Positions 33,208 to 40,929 of a stretch of 64,000 nt of DNA are shown in pieces. The stretch is taken from the NCBI RefSeq assembly GCF_965208925.1, contig NZ_OZ242364.1, positions 1,798,001-1,862,000 of the forward strand, read 5' to 3'. The stretch comes from Poriferisodalis sp965208925 (GTDB taxonomy: Bacteria > Actinomycetota > Acidimicrobiia > Acidimicrobiales > Poriferisodalaceae). Position numbers and translations under genes: made by a program. Position 1 is the stretch's first letter. Every line of letters starts with the position of its first letter. The notes beneath the pieces were generated by a model. That model saw only the letters and a program-made list of their open reading frames with translations, made no database searches and was not told where the DNA came from.

Positions 33208-33717
33208 TCAGGTGCGGGGTGGACGATGCCCGTTGCGCATGCCGAAGTCGCGGCCTTCTTCGACGAGCAGCAGTGCCTGCTGAGCGAATCCGAGCGCCGT
33301 GGCGTAGTCGAGATGGATGCGGGCTCGACCGCCGGTGCGCTCCTCGTCGGGATCCGGAATCTCTGCTGCAGCGCCCGTGCCGTCGTCGGGGTCGTCGTCA
33401 TCGTCGTCGATCTCGTCGGCGATGACCACGATCACCTTGCCCTCAGTGTCCATGCCGGTGGCGAGGCGGCCGACGGTCCACGCGGCGGTCACGGGTTCGA
33501 CCAGCTCGCCGAAGGCCGCCGCGGGACCTTCGTAGCTCTCGCCCTCGAGCAGCTCGCTGAGCAGGTTCGCCAGCGCCCAGACCTGTCCCTTCTCCAGCTT
33601 CAGCGAGACGACGTGGCCTGCCTCGGTCGCCTGCAGGAAGAAGATCCGCTGGCCTGGCGGCCCGACGGTGCCCGCCACGAACGTGTCGGGATTGCGGAGA
33701 TCGAAATCGTCGGTCAT
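33208..33717 (-). CDS. DUF3090 family protein
   Basis: 169 residues. The segments PGQRIFFLQATEAGHVVSLKLEKGQV and later VGRLATGMDTEGKVIVVIADE followed by RIHLDYATALGFAQQALLLVEEGR (each quoted in part) match DUF3090 (TIGR03847), a family found with SCO1664-type proteins. An acidic stretch (about 106-125) sits in the middle. The protein ends with GHRPPRT; the Cys-containing tail that I recall from many members (PCP.CG...DP.GH.CPR) is missing. The start codon overlaps the stop of the phosphatase gene (ATGA). Function unknown. Confidence 0.87.
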   Translation of the reverse strand: MTDDFDLRNPDTFVAGTVGPPGQRIFFLQATEAGHVVSLKLEKGQVWALANLLSELLEGESYEGPAAAFGELVEPVTAAWTVGRLATGMDTEGKVIVVIADEIDDDDDDPDDGTGAAAEIPDPDEERTGGRARIHLDYATALGFAQQALLLVEEGRDFGMRNGHRPPRT

Positions 33718-34352
33718 GCCGGAGCCAATGCTGCGAGGTCGGACGTACTGTTGGTAGCCAGCACCATGGGGCCGTCAGCGGTGTACAGGATCGCAGTCAC
33801 CGAGCAGGGCGACACCACGATCCGCTGGAAGAGATCCAGATGGGTGCCCATGGCGTCTGCCACCAGCGCTCGAATGGGATCGGCGTGGCTGACGGCGACA
33901 ACGGTCGCGCCGCGATGGCGGGCCGCCAGCTCGCTCGCCGTCGCCGCTATGCGCGTTTGCATCTCACGGAACGTCTCGCCGTCGGGGAAACCGAAGCCGC
34001 TGGGGTAGCGCTGCACCTGCGACCACGCCGCCAGCTTGCGCAGCTGATTGAGCTTGCGGCCCGTCCAGCGGCCCATGTCTGCTTCGTTGAGTCCCTCGTG
34101 GGTGCGCACGCGGCGTCCCAGAGCCGCAGCAATCGGCGCAGCGGTCTCCTGGGCACGCTCCAGCGGGCTGGCATAGACAGCCGCCACCCGGCGCCCGCCC
34201 GCGGCGATGCGTTCCGCAGCACGCTGCGCCTGTTGCGTTCCGGCCTCCGAGAGGTGCACTCCGGGCCGCCGGCCGTACAGCTCGACGCCGGTGGTCGGCG
34301 TGAGTCCGTGCCGGACGAACAGCAGCAGTGTGGGTCGAGTTCGGTTCGGCAC
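33714..34352 (-). CDS. Histidine phosphatase (MSMEG_4193-type putative phosphomutase)
   Basis: About 212 residues from a GTG at 34352. Phosphoglycerate mutase-like fold: the catalytic LLFVRHGLT (His about residue 15) opens the protein, with VYASPLERAQETA (about 70) and a second catalytic His in VVAVSHADPIRALVADAMG. It matches the MSMEG_4193 group (TIGR03848), known to cluster with DUF3090 and SCO1664-type genes. It is first in the three-gene operon, divergent from the uracil-DNA glycosylase with only 34 bases between. The substrate is not known. Confidence 0.87.
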   Translation of the reverse strand: MPNRTRPTLLLFVRHGLTPTTGVELYGRRPGVHLSEAGTQQAQRAAERIAAGGRRVAAVYASPLERAQETAAPIAAALGRRVRTHEGLNEADMGRWTGRKLNQLRKLAAWSQVQRYPSGFGFPDGETFREMQTRIAATASELAARHRGATVVAVSHADPIRALVADAMGTHLDLFQRIVVSPCSVTAILYTADGPMVLATNSTSDLAALAPA

Positions 34353-34386
34353 CGGGTCGAAGCTACTTGCCTGGCACACTCGCAGC

Positions 34387-35136
34387 GTGAGCGCCCCACC
34401 GAGCCTGCCCGGCGATGTCGCGAGCATCGCGGCCTTGCGCTCGCTCAACGACGAGGTCGCAGCATGCAGGCGCTGCGATCGGCTCGTGACATGGCGCGAG
34501 CAGACCGCTGCCGACAAGCGGGCTGCCTTCGCCGACGAGGACTACTGGGGCCGCGGCGTGCCCGGCTTCGGCGACCCTGCCGCCGCGGTCGTGCTCGTCG
34601 GCTTGGCGCCGGCGGCACATGGCGCGAACCGCACGGGCCGGATGTTCACCGGAGACCGCTCGGGCGATTTCTTCTACGCGGCCCTGCATCGCTGCGGCTT
34701 CGCCAACCAGCCGACTTCCGTGCACGCCGATGACGGGCTTGCGCTGCGCGACGCGTACATCACGGCGGCGGTGCGCTGCGCGCCGCCGGCCAACAAGCCC
34801 ACCCCTGCTGAGCGGGACGCCTGCCGCCCTTTCCTCGAGCGCGAGCTAGCGCTGCTCCTCAACGCTCGCGTCGCAGTCGCACTCGGCGCGTTCGCCTACG
34901 GCGTGCTGTGCACGATCGGGGGCGTGCGGCCTCGACCCCGCTTCGGCCACGGTGCAATCGCAGAGGTGCCCAGCGCCGACGGGTCGGCCGAGCCTCCACC
35001 GCTCGGCGGCATCTCCCGCATCATCTGCTCGTTCCACCCCAGCCAGCAGAACACCTTCACTGGCCGCCTCACCGCCGACATGGCCGATACGGTGCTCCGC
35101 GATGCGCGCCGGCTGGCGAACCTCACGCCTGGCTGA
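34387..35136 (+). CDS. Uracil-DNA glycosylase, family 5 (UdgB)
   Basis: 249 residues from a GTG. Motif 1 GLAPAAHGANRTGRMFTGD with the following SGDFFYAAL is the family 5 (UDGb) signature; the second motif is HPSQQNTFTGRLT. Iron-sulfur ligands are visible as CRRC (about residues 27-30) with more Cys in AVRCAPP and FLERELALLLNARV neighbourhood. Family 5 enzymes lack the polar catalytic Asp/Asn in motif 1 and remove uracil, hypoxanthine and related bases from high-GC genomes. A small lipoprotein gene follows 4 bases after the stop. Confidence 0.9.
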   Translation: MSAPPSLPGDVASIAALRSLNDEVAACRRCDRLVTWREQTAADKRAAFADEDYWGRGVPGFGDPAAAVVLVGLAPAAHGANRTGRMFTGDRSGDFFYAALHRCGFANQPTSVHADDGLALRDAYITAAVRCAPPANKPTPAERDACRPFLERELALLLNARVAVALGAFAYGVLCTIGGVRPRPRFGHGAIAEVPSADGSAEPPPLGGISRIICSFHPSQQNTFTGRLTADMADTVLRDARRLANLTPG

Positions 35137-35140
35137 CACC

Positions 35141-35737
35141 ATGCGGCCCCTGTTCGAGCGGGGTGCACGTCTGGTGGCCGCCCTGCTGGCATCGGCGGGC
35201 ATCTTCGCGTGCTCCGTCACCGTGATCGACGTGGAGCCGGCAACCACCGGCTCGGGTCCCACAGATGCTGACGCGGGTTTCGACAACCCGGGCACGCTTG
35301 CCCGGCCGACCGTGCCCGGCACCGGCGCACCCGGGTTGCTCGCGATCGAGCCGCTGATCGCCTTCATGGATGCGTGTGTGGCCGACTCCGGTCTCGTCGG
35401 GCCCTGCCACTGCGCGGCAGATCGCATCGAAGGCAGCCTGACCGTCATCGATCTCGAGGTGTTCGAGGACCGCATGTCGGGTGCGCTGGAGTTCTCTCCT
35501 GAACTGGCCGGAGCCCTGGTGGACTGCCGTGAGGCTGCGCCGCCGCCCGCATGGTCCGATGCCCAACAGCAGACGTATCTGAACGCGTGCTCGGTCGGCT
35601 CAGACCGATTGAGGAGCTTGTGCGCCTGCTCGCTGGCTCGGGCTCAGGAGGTCATCCCGGCTCACCGGCTGGACGACTTCCTCGCAAGCAACGAGATCCA
35701 GCCCGGCATCGTCGACTTCATGAATCTCTGCCTGTAG
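35141..35737 (+). CDS. Putative lipoprotein with two Cys-patterned repeats
   Basis: 198 residues, not a family I can name. The N-terminus has a basic start, a hydrophobic stretch and FACS (Cys24), a plausible but imperfect lipobox. After a Thr/Gly/Pro linker come two related units: Cys79, 89, 91 and 129 (C-x9-C-x-C...C) and Cys150, 161, 163 and 197 (C-x10-C-x-C...C), each on an alpha-helical background (FMDACVADSG and YLNACSVGSD). The regular spacing suggests disulfides outside the membrane. It is coupled to the uracil-DNA glycosylase gene and converges on the F420 hydrogenase-like gene. Confidence 0.7.
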   Translation: MRPLFERGARLVAALLASAGIFACSVTVIDVEPATTGSGPTDADAGFDNPGTLARPTVPGTGAPGLLAIEPLIAFMDACVADSGLVGPCHCAADRIEGSLTVIDLEVFEDRMSGALEFSPELAGALVDCREAAPPPAWSDAQQQTYLNACSVGSDRLRSLCACSLARAQEVIPAHRLDDFLASNEIQPGIVDFMNLCL

Positions 35738-35740
35738 CCC

Positions 35741-36925
35741 CTATTTCTTGGTGGGCTCAGGCAGCAGCGCCGGCTTCTCCCATGCGAATTTCGGCCAGCG
35801 CACACGCGACTTCTCGCTGAGCTTGTGCATGAGCGCGATGGCACCCGGGTCCTCGTCGCCGGGACGCCCGATCAGCGAGCCGTCTGCGAGCATCTTCATG
35901 ATGATCTCGCGGCCGATGTCGGTCCGGACGATGGTGAGGGTCCAGTCGCTGTACTTGCCGATGCCACCGGTGGAGATGTCGGCGTGCTCGGCGGCGAAGT
36001 CGGGGCAGTGGTTGCAGCCCTCGCGTGTCCACGCGTGGCATTCCTTGAGGTTGATCTCGTAGTAACCGCCGTCGTGGGTCCAGATCTGGAAGACGCCCTT
36101 GATGTTGGTCTTGCGGATGCGGTGGCGGTCGAGCCCGTACTTCTGCTCGAACAGCTCCTCGAAGATGGCCTCGTCGAACGACTTCGAGCACAGCAGGCCG
36201 ATGTTCAGCACGAAGCGGTTGCCGACCTTGCCGACCTTGCGCGACTTGGCCACCGGCACGATGGAGCTCTGGCAGCTCATGCCGACCAGTGCGATCTTCT
36301 GCGCCCCGGCCTCCATCGCCTCGTCGTAGGCGAGCGTGTTGGCCGAGTACGTGTAACGGCTGCCCGCCCCGCGCAGCACGTCGTCGCGGTTGAAGGCCAC
36401 GCCCGGCGAGGCGGTCCACTGGTTGCCCTCGCCCTCGCCGACATAGGACGTCAGCGCGGCGTCGATATAGCCATGATCGAGCGCCCAGATGAGGATCGCC
36501 GACACCAGCCCGCCGTCCTGGCCGATCTCGTGGACGAAATCGTCGGACGCCCTGGTCAGGATGATGTCCTTGAACACGCCCGACGGCTCATCCGCGGTGC
36601 GGTGGCGCCCGAACATGAAGTCGTCGGCCTCGTCCTCCCAGGTGCGAAAGCGGGGGCACGCACGGGTGCAGCTGGTGCAGCCCTTCTGGCCATGGCCGCA
36701 GTCTTCGAGCCCCAGTTCCTCTTCGAGGTGGAATGGCGTAAACCCGCCCTGCACATGCTCGTAGCCGATGACGTCGTGCGGGCAGGAGATCACGCAGCCG
36801 GCGCATCCGGTGCACAGCCCGGTGGTGATGACCTCGTCGTACAGTTCCTTCCACTGGAAGGTCCAGCGCTGCGGCGCCCCGTTGGATGCGGGAGGGGCCT
36901 CGGTCGTTTCCCCAGTCATTGCCAT
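35741..36925 (-). CDS. Coenzyme F420 hydrogenase/dehydrogenase beta subunit family protein
   Basis: 394 residues. Two N-terminal Fe-S clusters: CTGCAGCVISCP (about residues 38-49) and CGHGQKGCTSCTRACP (about 76-91). The FrhB/FdhB domain follows with DGGLVSAILIWALDHGYIDAA and VGMSCQSSIVP, LLCSKSFDE, then CNHCPDFAAEHADISTGGIG (third Cys group). FrhB-type proteins move electrons between F420, FAD and Fe-S clusters. The next gene over is a PPOX-type F420 enzyme, which supports an F420-using organism. ATG at 36925, with MT at 36919 as an alternative. Confidence 0.88.
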   Translation of the reverse strand: MAMTGETTEAPPASNGAPQRWTFQWKELYDEVITTGLCTGCAGCVISCPHDVIGYEHVQGGFTPFHLEEELGLEDCGHGQKGCTSCTRACPRFRTWEDEADDFMFGRHRTADEPSGVFKDIILTRASDDFVHEIGQDGGLVSAILIWALDHGYIDAALTSYVGEGEGNQWTASPGVAFNRDDVLRGAGSRYTYSANTLAYDEAMEAGAQKIALVGMSCQSSIVPVAKSRKVGKVGNRFVLNIGLLCSKSFDEAIFEELFEQKYGLDRHRIRKTNIKGVFQIWTHDGGYYEINLKECHAWTREGCNHCPDFAAEHADISTGGIGKYSDWTLTIVRTDIGREIIMKMLADGSLIGRPGDEDPGAIALMHKLSEKSRVRWPKFAWEKPALLPEPTKK

Positions 36926-37042
36926 GTCGCCAGACTACGGCAGGCGTCTCGGCAACGAACAGCGACGGCCTCGCAAGGCGACACGATCGGTCTGCGCCGC
37001 TGAACGCTGAAACCGCTGCTCAGGGCTCTAGGGTGGCGCGCC

Positions 37043-37459
37043 GTGACAGAGGCTGAACTGCTGGAGCTGCTTGAGCAGGGACGGGTGGCAACCCTCGCGA
37101 CGATCCGGTCCGACGGGCGCGTCGACCTGGTGCCATGCACCTATGCCTTCGAGGACGACGTCGTGGTGACAGCAGTCGATCACAAGCCCAAGACGACCAT
37201 GGATCTCAAGCGGCTCGACAACGTCCGGCGCTTTCCCGAGGTCACGATGCTGATCGAGCACTACGACGACGAGAATTGGGAGCGCCTGTGGTGGGTGCGC
37301 TTGCGGGGCCGGGCCGTTGTGCATACCGAAGGCGCCCAGCACCGAAATGCAATCGAGCTGTTGTGCAAGCGGTACCCGCAGTACGCCGCCGAGCCGCCGG
37401 TCGGCGCCGCCATCGTCATTCAGCGCACTGAACTGACCGGCTGGTCCGCCACCGGCTGA
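37043..37459 (+). CDS. PPOX-class F420-dependent oxidoreductase (TIGR03668-like)
   Basis: 138 residues from a GTG. A split-barrel flavin/deazaflavin fold: LEQGRVATLATIRSDGRVDLVP at the start, DHKPKTTMDLKRLDNV, then WWVRLRGRAVVH, and the terminal TGWSATG. These match the TIGR03668 group of F420-binding PPOX proteins of Actinobacteria. It is divergent from the FrhB-like gene with about 117 bases between, and converges on a tRNA-Arg gene. The substrate is unknown; the cofactor call is from family knowledge. Confidence 0.87.
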   Translation: MTEAELLELLEQGRVATLATIRSDGRVDLVPCTYAFEDDVVVTAVDHKPKTTMDLKRLDNVRRFPEVTMLIEHYDDENWERLWWVRLRGRAVVHTEGAQHRNAIELLCKRYPQYAAEPPVGAAIVIQRTELTGWSATG

Positions 37460-37461
37460 GC

Positions 37462-37548
37462 GCCCTCGGCCGGCGTGGTGCCGGCGCAGTGCCCTCGGCC
37501 GGCGTGGTGCCGGCGCAGCGCCCTCGGCCGGCATGGCGCCGGCGCAGC
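37462..37548. repeat. Three tandem 29-base hairpin repeats at the 3' side of tRNA-Arg
   Basis: Units start at 37462, 37491 and 37520. Each begins GCCCTCGGCCGGC and contains GCCGGC-N5-GCCGGC, able to form a hairpin; differences are 1-3 bases. The opening GCCCTCGGC also occurs at 37549-37557, where it is the complement of the tRNA 3' end. So the array continues the tRNA terminus in phase. Confidence 0.75.
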
Positions 37549-37619
37549 GCCCTCGGCAGGATTCGAACCTGCGCACATGGCTCCGGAGGCCACTGCTCTA
37601 TCCCCTGAGCTACGAGGGC
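37548..37619 (-). tRNA. tRNA-Arg (anticodon CCG)
   Basis: Cloverleaf on the minus strand: acceptor GCCCTCG/CGAGGGC, D arm GCTCAGGGGATAGAGC, anticodon stem GTGGC/GCCAT with loop CTCCGGA (anticodon CCG at 37584-37586), a 4-base variable loop, and T arm GCAGG-TTCGAAT-CCTGC. Discriminator G; CCA is not encoded. It reads CGG Arg codons. It is divergent from argS, whose product charges it, with about 128 bases between. Confidence 0.95.
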
Positions 37620-37747
37620 TGGAGGTCCAGCTGGCATCGATTCCCGGACCCGATGCCCGGTCAAGCTATCGACGGTCGTCGGGGATCACCGCGTGCTGAG
37701 AATGAGCTCTGAGGTTCCGCCCCCACAGGGGTAGCGTCGCTTCGGTG

Positions 37748-39415
37748 ATGGAAGCTGCGCTGACGCGTGCGATTTCGGGTGCTCTTGCGCGAACCGGCGT
37801 CGACGTTGACCCGTCGCGTATCGGCCTCGAACGCCCGGCTCGCACCGATCACGGCGACTGGTCGACCAACGCTGCCTTGGTGCACGCAAAGGGCGCGGGG
37901 CTGGCGCCTCGCGACCTGGCACAGCAACTTGCCACGGAGCTCGACGGCGCCGGATTGCCGCATCTCGAACGAACCGAGGTGGCGGGGCCCGGCTTCGTGA
38001 ACCTGCACCTGTCGCCGACCTGGCTGCACGAGGTGGCCGAAACGGTGCTGCGCCTCGGTGCCGGGTCCTACGCACGCCATGACCTGGGTGCCGGTCAGAC
38101 CGTGAACCTCGAGTTCGTGTCGGCCAACCCCACCGGGCCGCTGCATGCGGGCGGGGGTCGTTGGGGGGCATTCGGCGACAGCCTGGCCCGTCTCTTCCGC
38201 CGATGCGGCTATGAGACGCACACGGAGTACTACGTCAATGACCGCGGCACGCAGATGGAGCTGTTCGGGCGATCCCTTGCCGCTCGGCTGGCAGGCGAAC
38301 CGGTGCCCGATGACGGCTACCACGGCGAGTATGTCGCCGAGTGGGCGAGCGAGCTCGCGGCGGAGTTGGCAGCCGGTGCTTCATCGGGTGACGCCGACCT
38401 ACGGGCAGCACTCGACGCACTGGGCGGCTGGGCCTACGCGGCATCGTGGGGACGTGCACGGGCGCTGCGCGATGTGAGCGAGGCGCTCGAAGCGATGAAC
38501 GTCTGCTTCGACCACTGGCAGAGCGAGAACGAGCTGGTGACGTCCGGCGCTATGGACGACGTCATCGGGCGGCTGAGCGATGCGGGCTGGACATACACCG
38601 ACGACGGAGCTGAATGGCTTTCGACCAGCCGGTTCGAAGACGCCAAGGACCGCGTGCTGCGGCGGAGCGACGGCGAGCCCACGTACTTCGTGCCTGACAT
38701 CGCCTACCACCACGCCAAGTTCGGCCGCGGTGATCGCGTGATCGACGTGCTGGGCGCCGACCACCACGGCTACGTGCCGCGCATCGCCGCAGCCATGCAA
38801 ATGCTCGGGCATCCCGCCGAGTCCTACGAGGCCATCGTCGGCCAGAACGTGACGCTGATGCGTGACGGCAAGGTCATCGAGCTGTCCAAGCGCACTGGCA
38901 CCATGGTGGAGGTGCGCGAGCTCATCGACACGGTGGGTCCCGACGTGGCGCGTTTCGCATTCCTGCTGCAGTCGATCGACTCGCGCCAGACCATCGATAT
39001 CGACCTGCTGTCAGCTCAGGCTGCAGAGAATCCCGTCTTCTATGTGCAGTACGCGCACGCTCGGATCGCCTCGGTTGCCAGACGCGCCGAATCGACTGGG
39101 ATCGAACCCGTGCCGCCCGCGGGCACCGACCTGGGACCGCTGGTCGGCGAGCGAGAAGTGGCGCTGCTGCGTGCACTCGAGGTGCTGCCGTCGGTGGTCG
39201 AGGTAGCGCTGCGCGAGCGGGCGCCTCACAAGGTGACGACATGGGTGCGTGACCTTGCAGCCGCTTTCCACGGCTTCTACCACGACTGCCCGATCCTGCA
39301 CAGCGACAATCCGCCGGAGGTGCGTGACGCCCGGCTGTGCCTGACCGAGGGCACGCGCATCGGCTTGGCGATCGGCCTCGACCTGCTCGGCGTGGCTGCG
39401 CCCGAGGCAATGTGA
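37748..39415 (+). CDS. argS: Arginine--tRNA ligase
   Basis: 555 residues (ATG at 37748; a GTG directly before it is an alternative). Class I synthetase: the HIGH-type motif is SANPTGPLHAGGGRWGA (about residue 120) and the KMSKS region is ELSKRTGTMV (about 380), both as in bacterial ArgS. The N-terminal Add1 tRNA-recognition domain and the C-terminal DALR anticodon-binding domain (YVQYAHARIASVAR onward) are present. It opens the argS-lysA-hom-thrC cluster known from other Actinobacteria. Confidence 0.95.
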   Translation: MEAALTRAISGALARTGVDVDPSRIGLERPARTDHGDWSTNAALVHAKGAGLAPRDLAQQLATELDGAGLPHLERTEVAGPGFVNLHLSPTWLHEVAETVLRLGAGSYARHDLGAGQTVNLEFVSANPTGPLHAGGGRWGAFGDSLARLFRRCGYETHTEYYVNDRGTQMELFGRSLAARLAGEPVPDDGYHGEYVAEWASELAAELAAGASSGDADLRAALDALGGWAYAASWGRARALRDVSEALEAMNVCFDHWQSENELVTSGAMDDVIGRLSDAGWTYTDDGAEWLSTSRFEDAKDRVLRRSDGEPTYFVPDIAYHHAKFGRGDRVIDVLGADHHGYVPRIAAAMQMLGHPAESYEAIVGQNVTLMRDGKVIELSKRTGTMVEVRELIDTVGPDVARFAFLLQSIDSRQTIDIDLLSAQAAENPVFYVQYAHARIASVARRAESTGIEPVPPAGTDLGPLVGEREVALLRALEVLPSVVEVALRERAPHKVTTWVRDLAAAFHGFYHDCPILHSDNPPEVRDARLCLTEGTRIGLAIGLDLLGVAAPEAM

Positions 39416-39450
39416 GCGCATCGAGGATCCGGTGAATCGAGGATGCGGTC

Positions 39451-40839
39451 ATGAACGCTGAAGTGTCCGAAGCGGCACCTTCTGGCACTGGGGCAAGCGT
39501 TGACGATCCCAGCGGCCCGATCCCATTCCGGCTGCTGCCCGCTACCGCCGAAGTATCCGATGAGGGGCACCTGCGCATCGGCGGCTGCGACCTCGTCGAT
39601 GTGGCGGCAGAGTTCGGCACGCCGCTGTTCGTCTATGACGAGGCACACCTGCGCGCCCGCTGCCGGGAGGCAGCCGCAGCGTTCGAGGGGGGAGCGGCCT
39701 ACGCCGCCAAGGCGTTCTTGTGTGCGGCAATGGCGCGCCTCGCGATCTCCGAGGGCATGGACATCGACGTGTCGAGCGGCGGCGAACTGCAGACGGTGCT
39801 GCGAGCCTTCGACGGAGACGCCGCCGACGAGGTCGCGCAGCGCGTTGTGCTGCACGGCAACAACAAGTCGTTCGCCGAGCTGGCAGCGGCCCGCGAGGCC
39901 GGCGTCGGCCGCATCGTCGTCGATTCGTTCGAAGAGCTGGATCGCCTCGACGAGCTGCATCGCGTCGACGGCCGGGTGCCTCGAGTGCTGTTGCGCGTGA
40001 CACCTGGCGTGCGGGCAGAGACGCATGAGTACATCTCCACCGGACAGGCCGACTCGAAGTTCGGGTTCGGCATCGGCACCGGCGCCGCGATGGCAGCGGT
40101 CGAGCGTGCATCGGCTGCCGTGGGTATCGAGCTGGCTGGTGTTCACTGCCACATCGGGAGCCAGGTCTTCCGGACCGAGAGCTTGGCCAAGGCGCTGGAG
40201 GCAGTGACCGACTTCGCCGCGCCCCTGTTCGGTGACGGCGGGCCGGCGGCCGGCTGCTTGGAGGAGCTGTCCATCGGCGGCGGGCTGGGCGTTGCCTACG
40301 TGGAATCCGAGCATGCGCCGACGATCACCGAGTGGGGGACGGCGCTGAGCGATCGCTGGCGCACGCTGAGCGACCGTCACGGTTTGCAAGCCCGCCTGGT
40401 GGCCGAGCCCGGGCGAGCAATCGTTGCTGGGGCCGCAGTGACGCTCTACACGGTGGGCAGCGTCAAGGAGATTCCGGGCGTTCGGACGTACGTCGCGGTC
40501 GACGGCGGCTACGGAGACAACCCGCGCCCGATGCTCTATGGCAGCGACTACACCGCGTTCATGCCCGCCCGGGTGACCGAGCCGCGGCCCAGCCGGGTCA
40601 GGCTGGTGGGCAAGCACTGCGAATCGGGTGACGTGATCGTGCGGTCAGCGCCTGTCCCCGACGGTGTCGCAGCGGGCGACTTGGTGGCCACGCCGGTCAC
40701 CGGTGCCTACGGCTACTCGATGGGTGCTCCGTACAACCGCATCGGCCGGCCGGCTGTGGCGTTCGTGTCCGATGGCGAGGCCCGTCTTGTGATCCGGCGC
40801 GAGACCGTCGACGACATGCTCGCACTCGACGTCCTGTGA
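39451..40839 (+). CDS. lysA: Diaminopimelate decarboxylase
   Basis: 462 residues with a 40-residue extension at the N-terminus. PLP-enzyme of fold III: AYAAKAFLC holds the PLP lysine (about residue 73), followed by HGNNKS, GVHCHIGSQVF, SIGGGLGVAY, EPGRAIV and the active-site Cys in GKHCESGDVI. It makes L-lysine from meso-diaminopimelate, the last step of lysine synthesis. It follows argS after 35 bases, as in Mycobacterium and Corynebacterium, where argS and lysA are co-transcribed. Confidence 0.95.
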   Translation: MNAEVSEAAPSGTGASVDDPSGPIPFRLLPATAEVSDEGHLRIGGCDLVDVAAEFGTPLFVYDEAHLRARCREAAAAFEGGAAYAAKAFLCAAMARLAISEGMDIDVSSGGELQTVLRAFDGDAADEVAQRVVLHGNNKSFAELAAAREAGVGRIVVDSFEELDRLDELHRVDGRVPRVLLRVTPGVRAETHEYISTGQADSKFGFGIGTGAAMAAVERASAAVGIELAGVHCHIGSQVFRTESLAKALEAVTDFAAPLFGDGGPAAGCLEELSIGGGLGVAYVESEHAPTITEWGTALSDRWRTLSDRHGLQARLVAEPGRAIVAGAAVTLYTVGSVKEIPGVRTYVAVDGGYGDNPRPMLYGSDYTAFMPARVTEPRPSRVRLVGKHCESGDVIVRSAPVPDGVAAGDLVATPVTGAYGYSMGAPYNRIGRPAVAFVSDGEARLVIRRETVDDMLALDVL

Positions 40840-40929
40840 GACCCGCTGGTCGCCGCGCCACGTCGTCGGGAGGAGCGTCGGCAATAAAGGCTGCGGGGGC
40901 GCCGGTGTGCTGGCGGTACCGTTTCGGCC

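Noticed and set aside
37462..37548. Possible short CRISPR array
   Set aside because: The 29-base units are directly joined with no spacers, and no cas genes are in the window.
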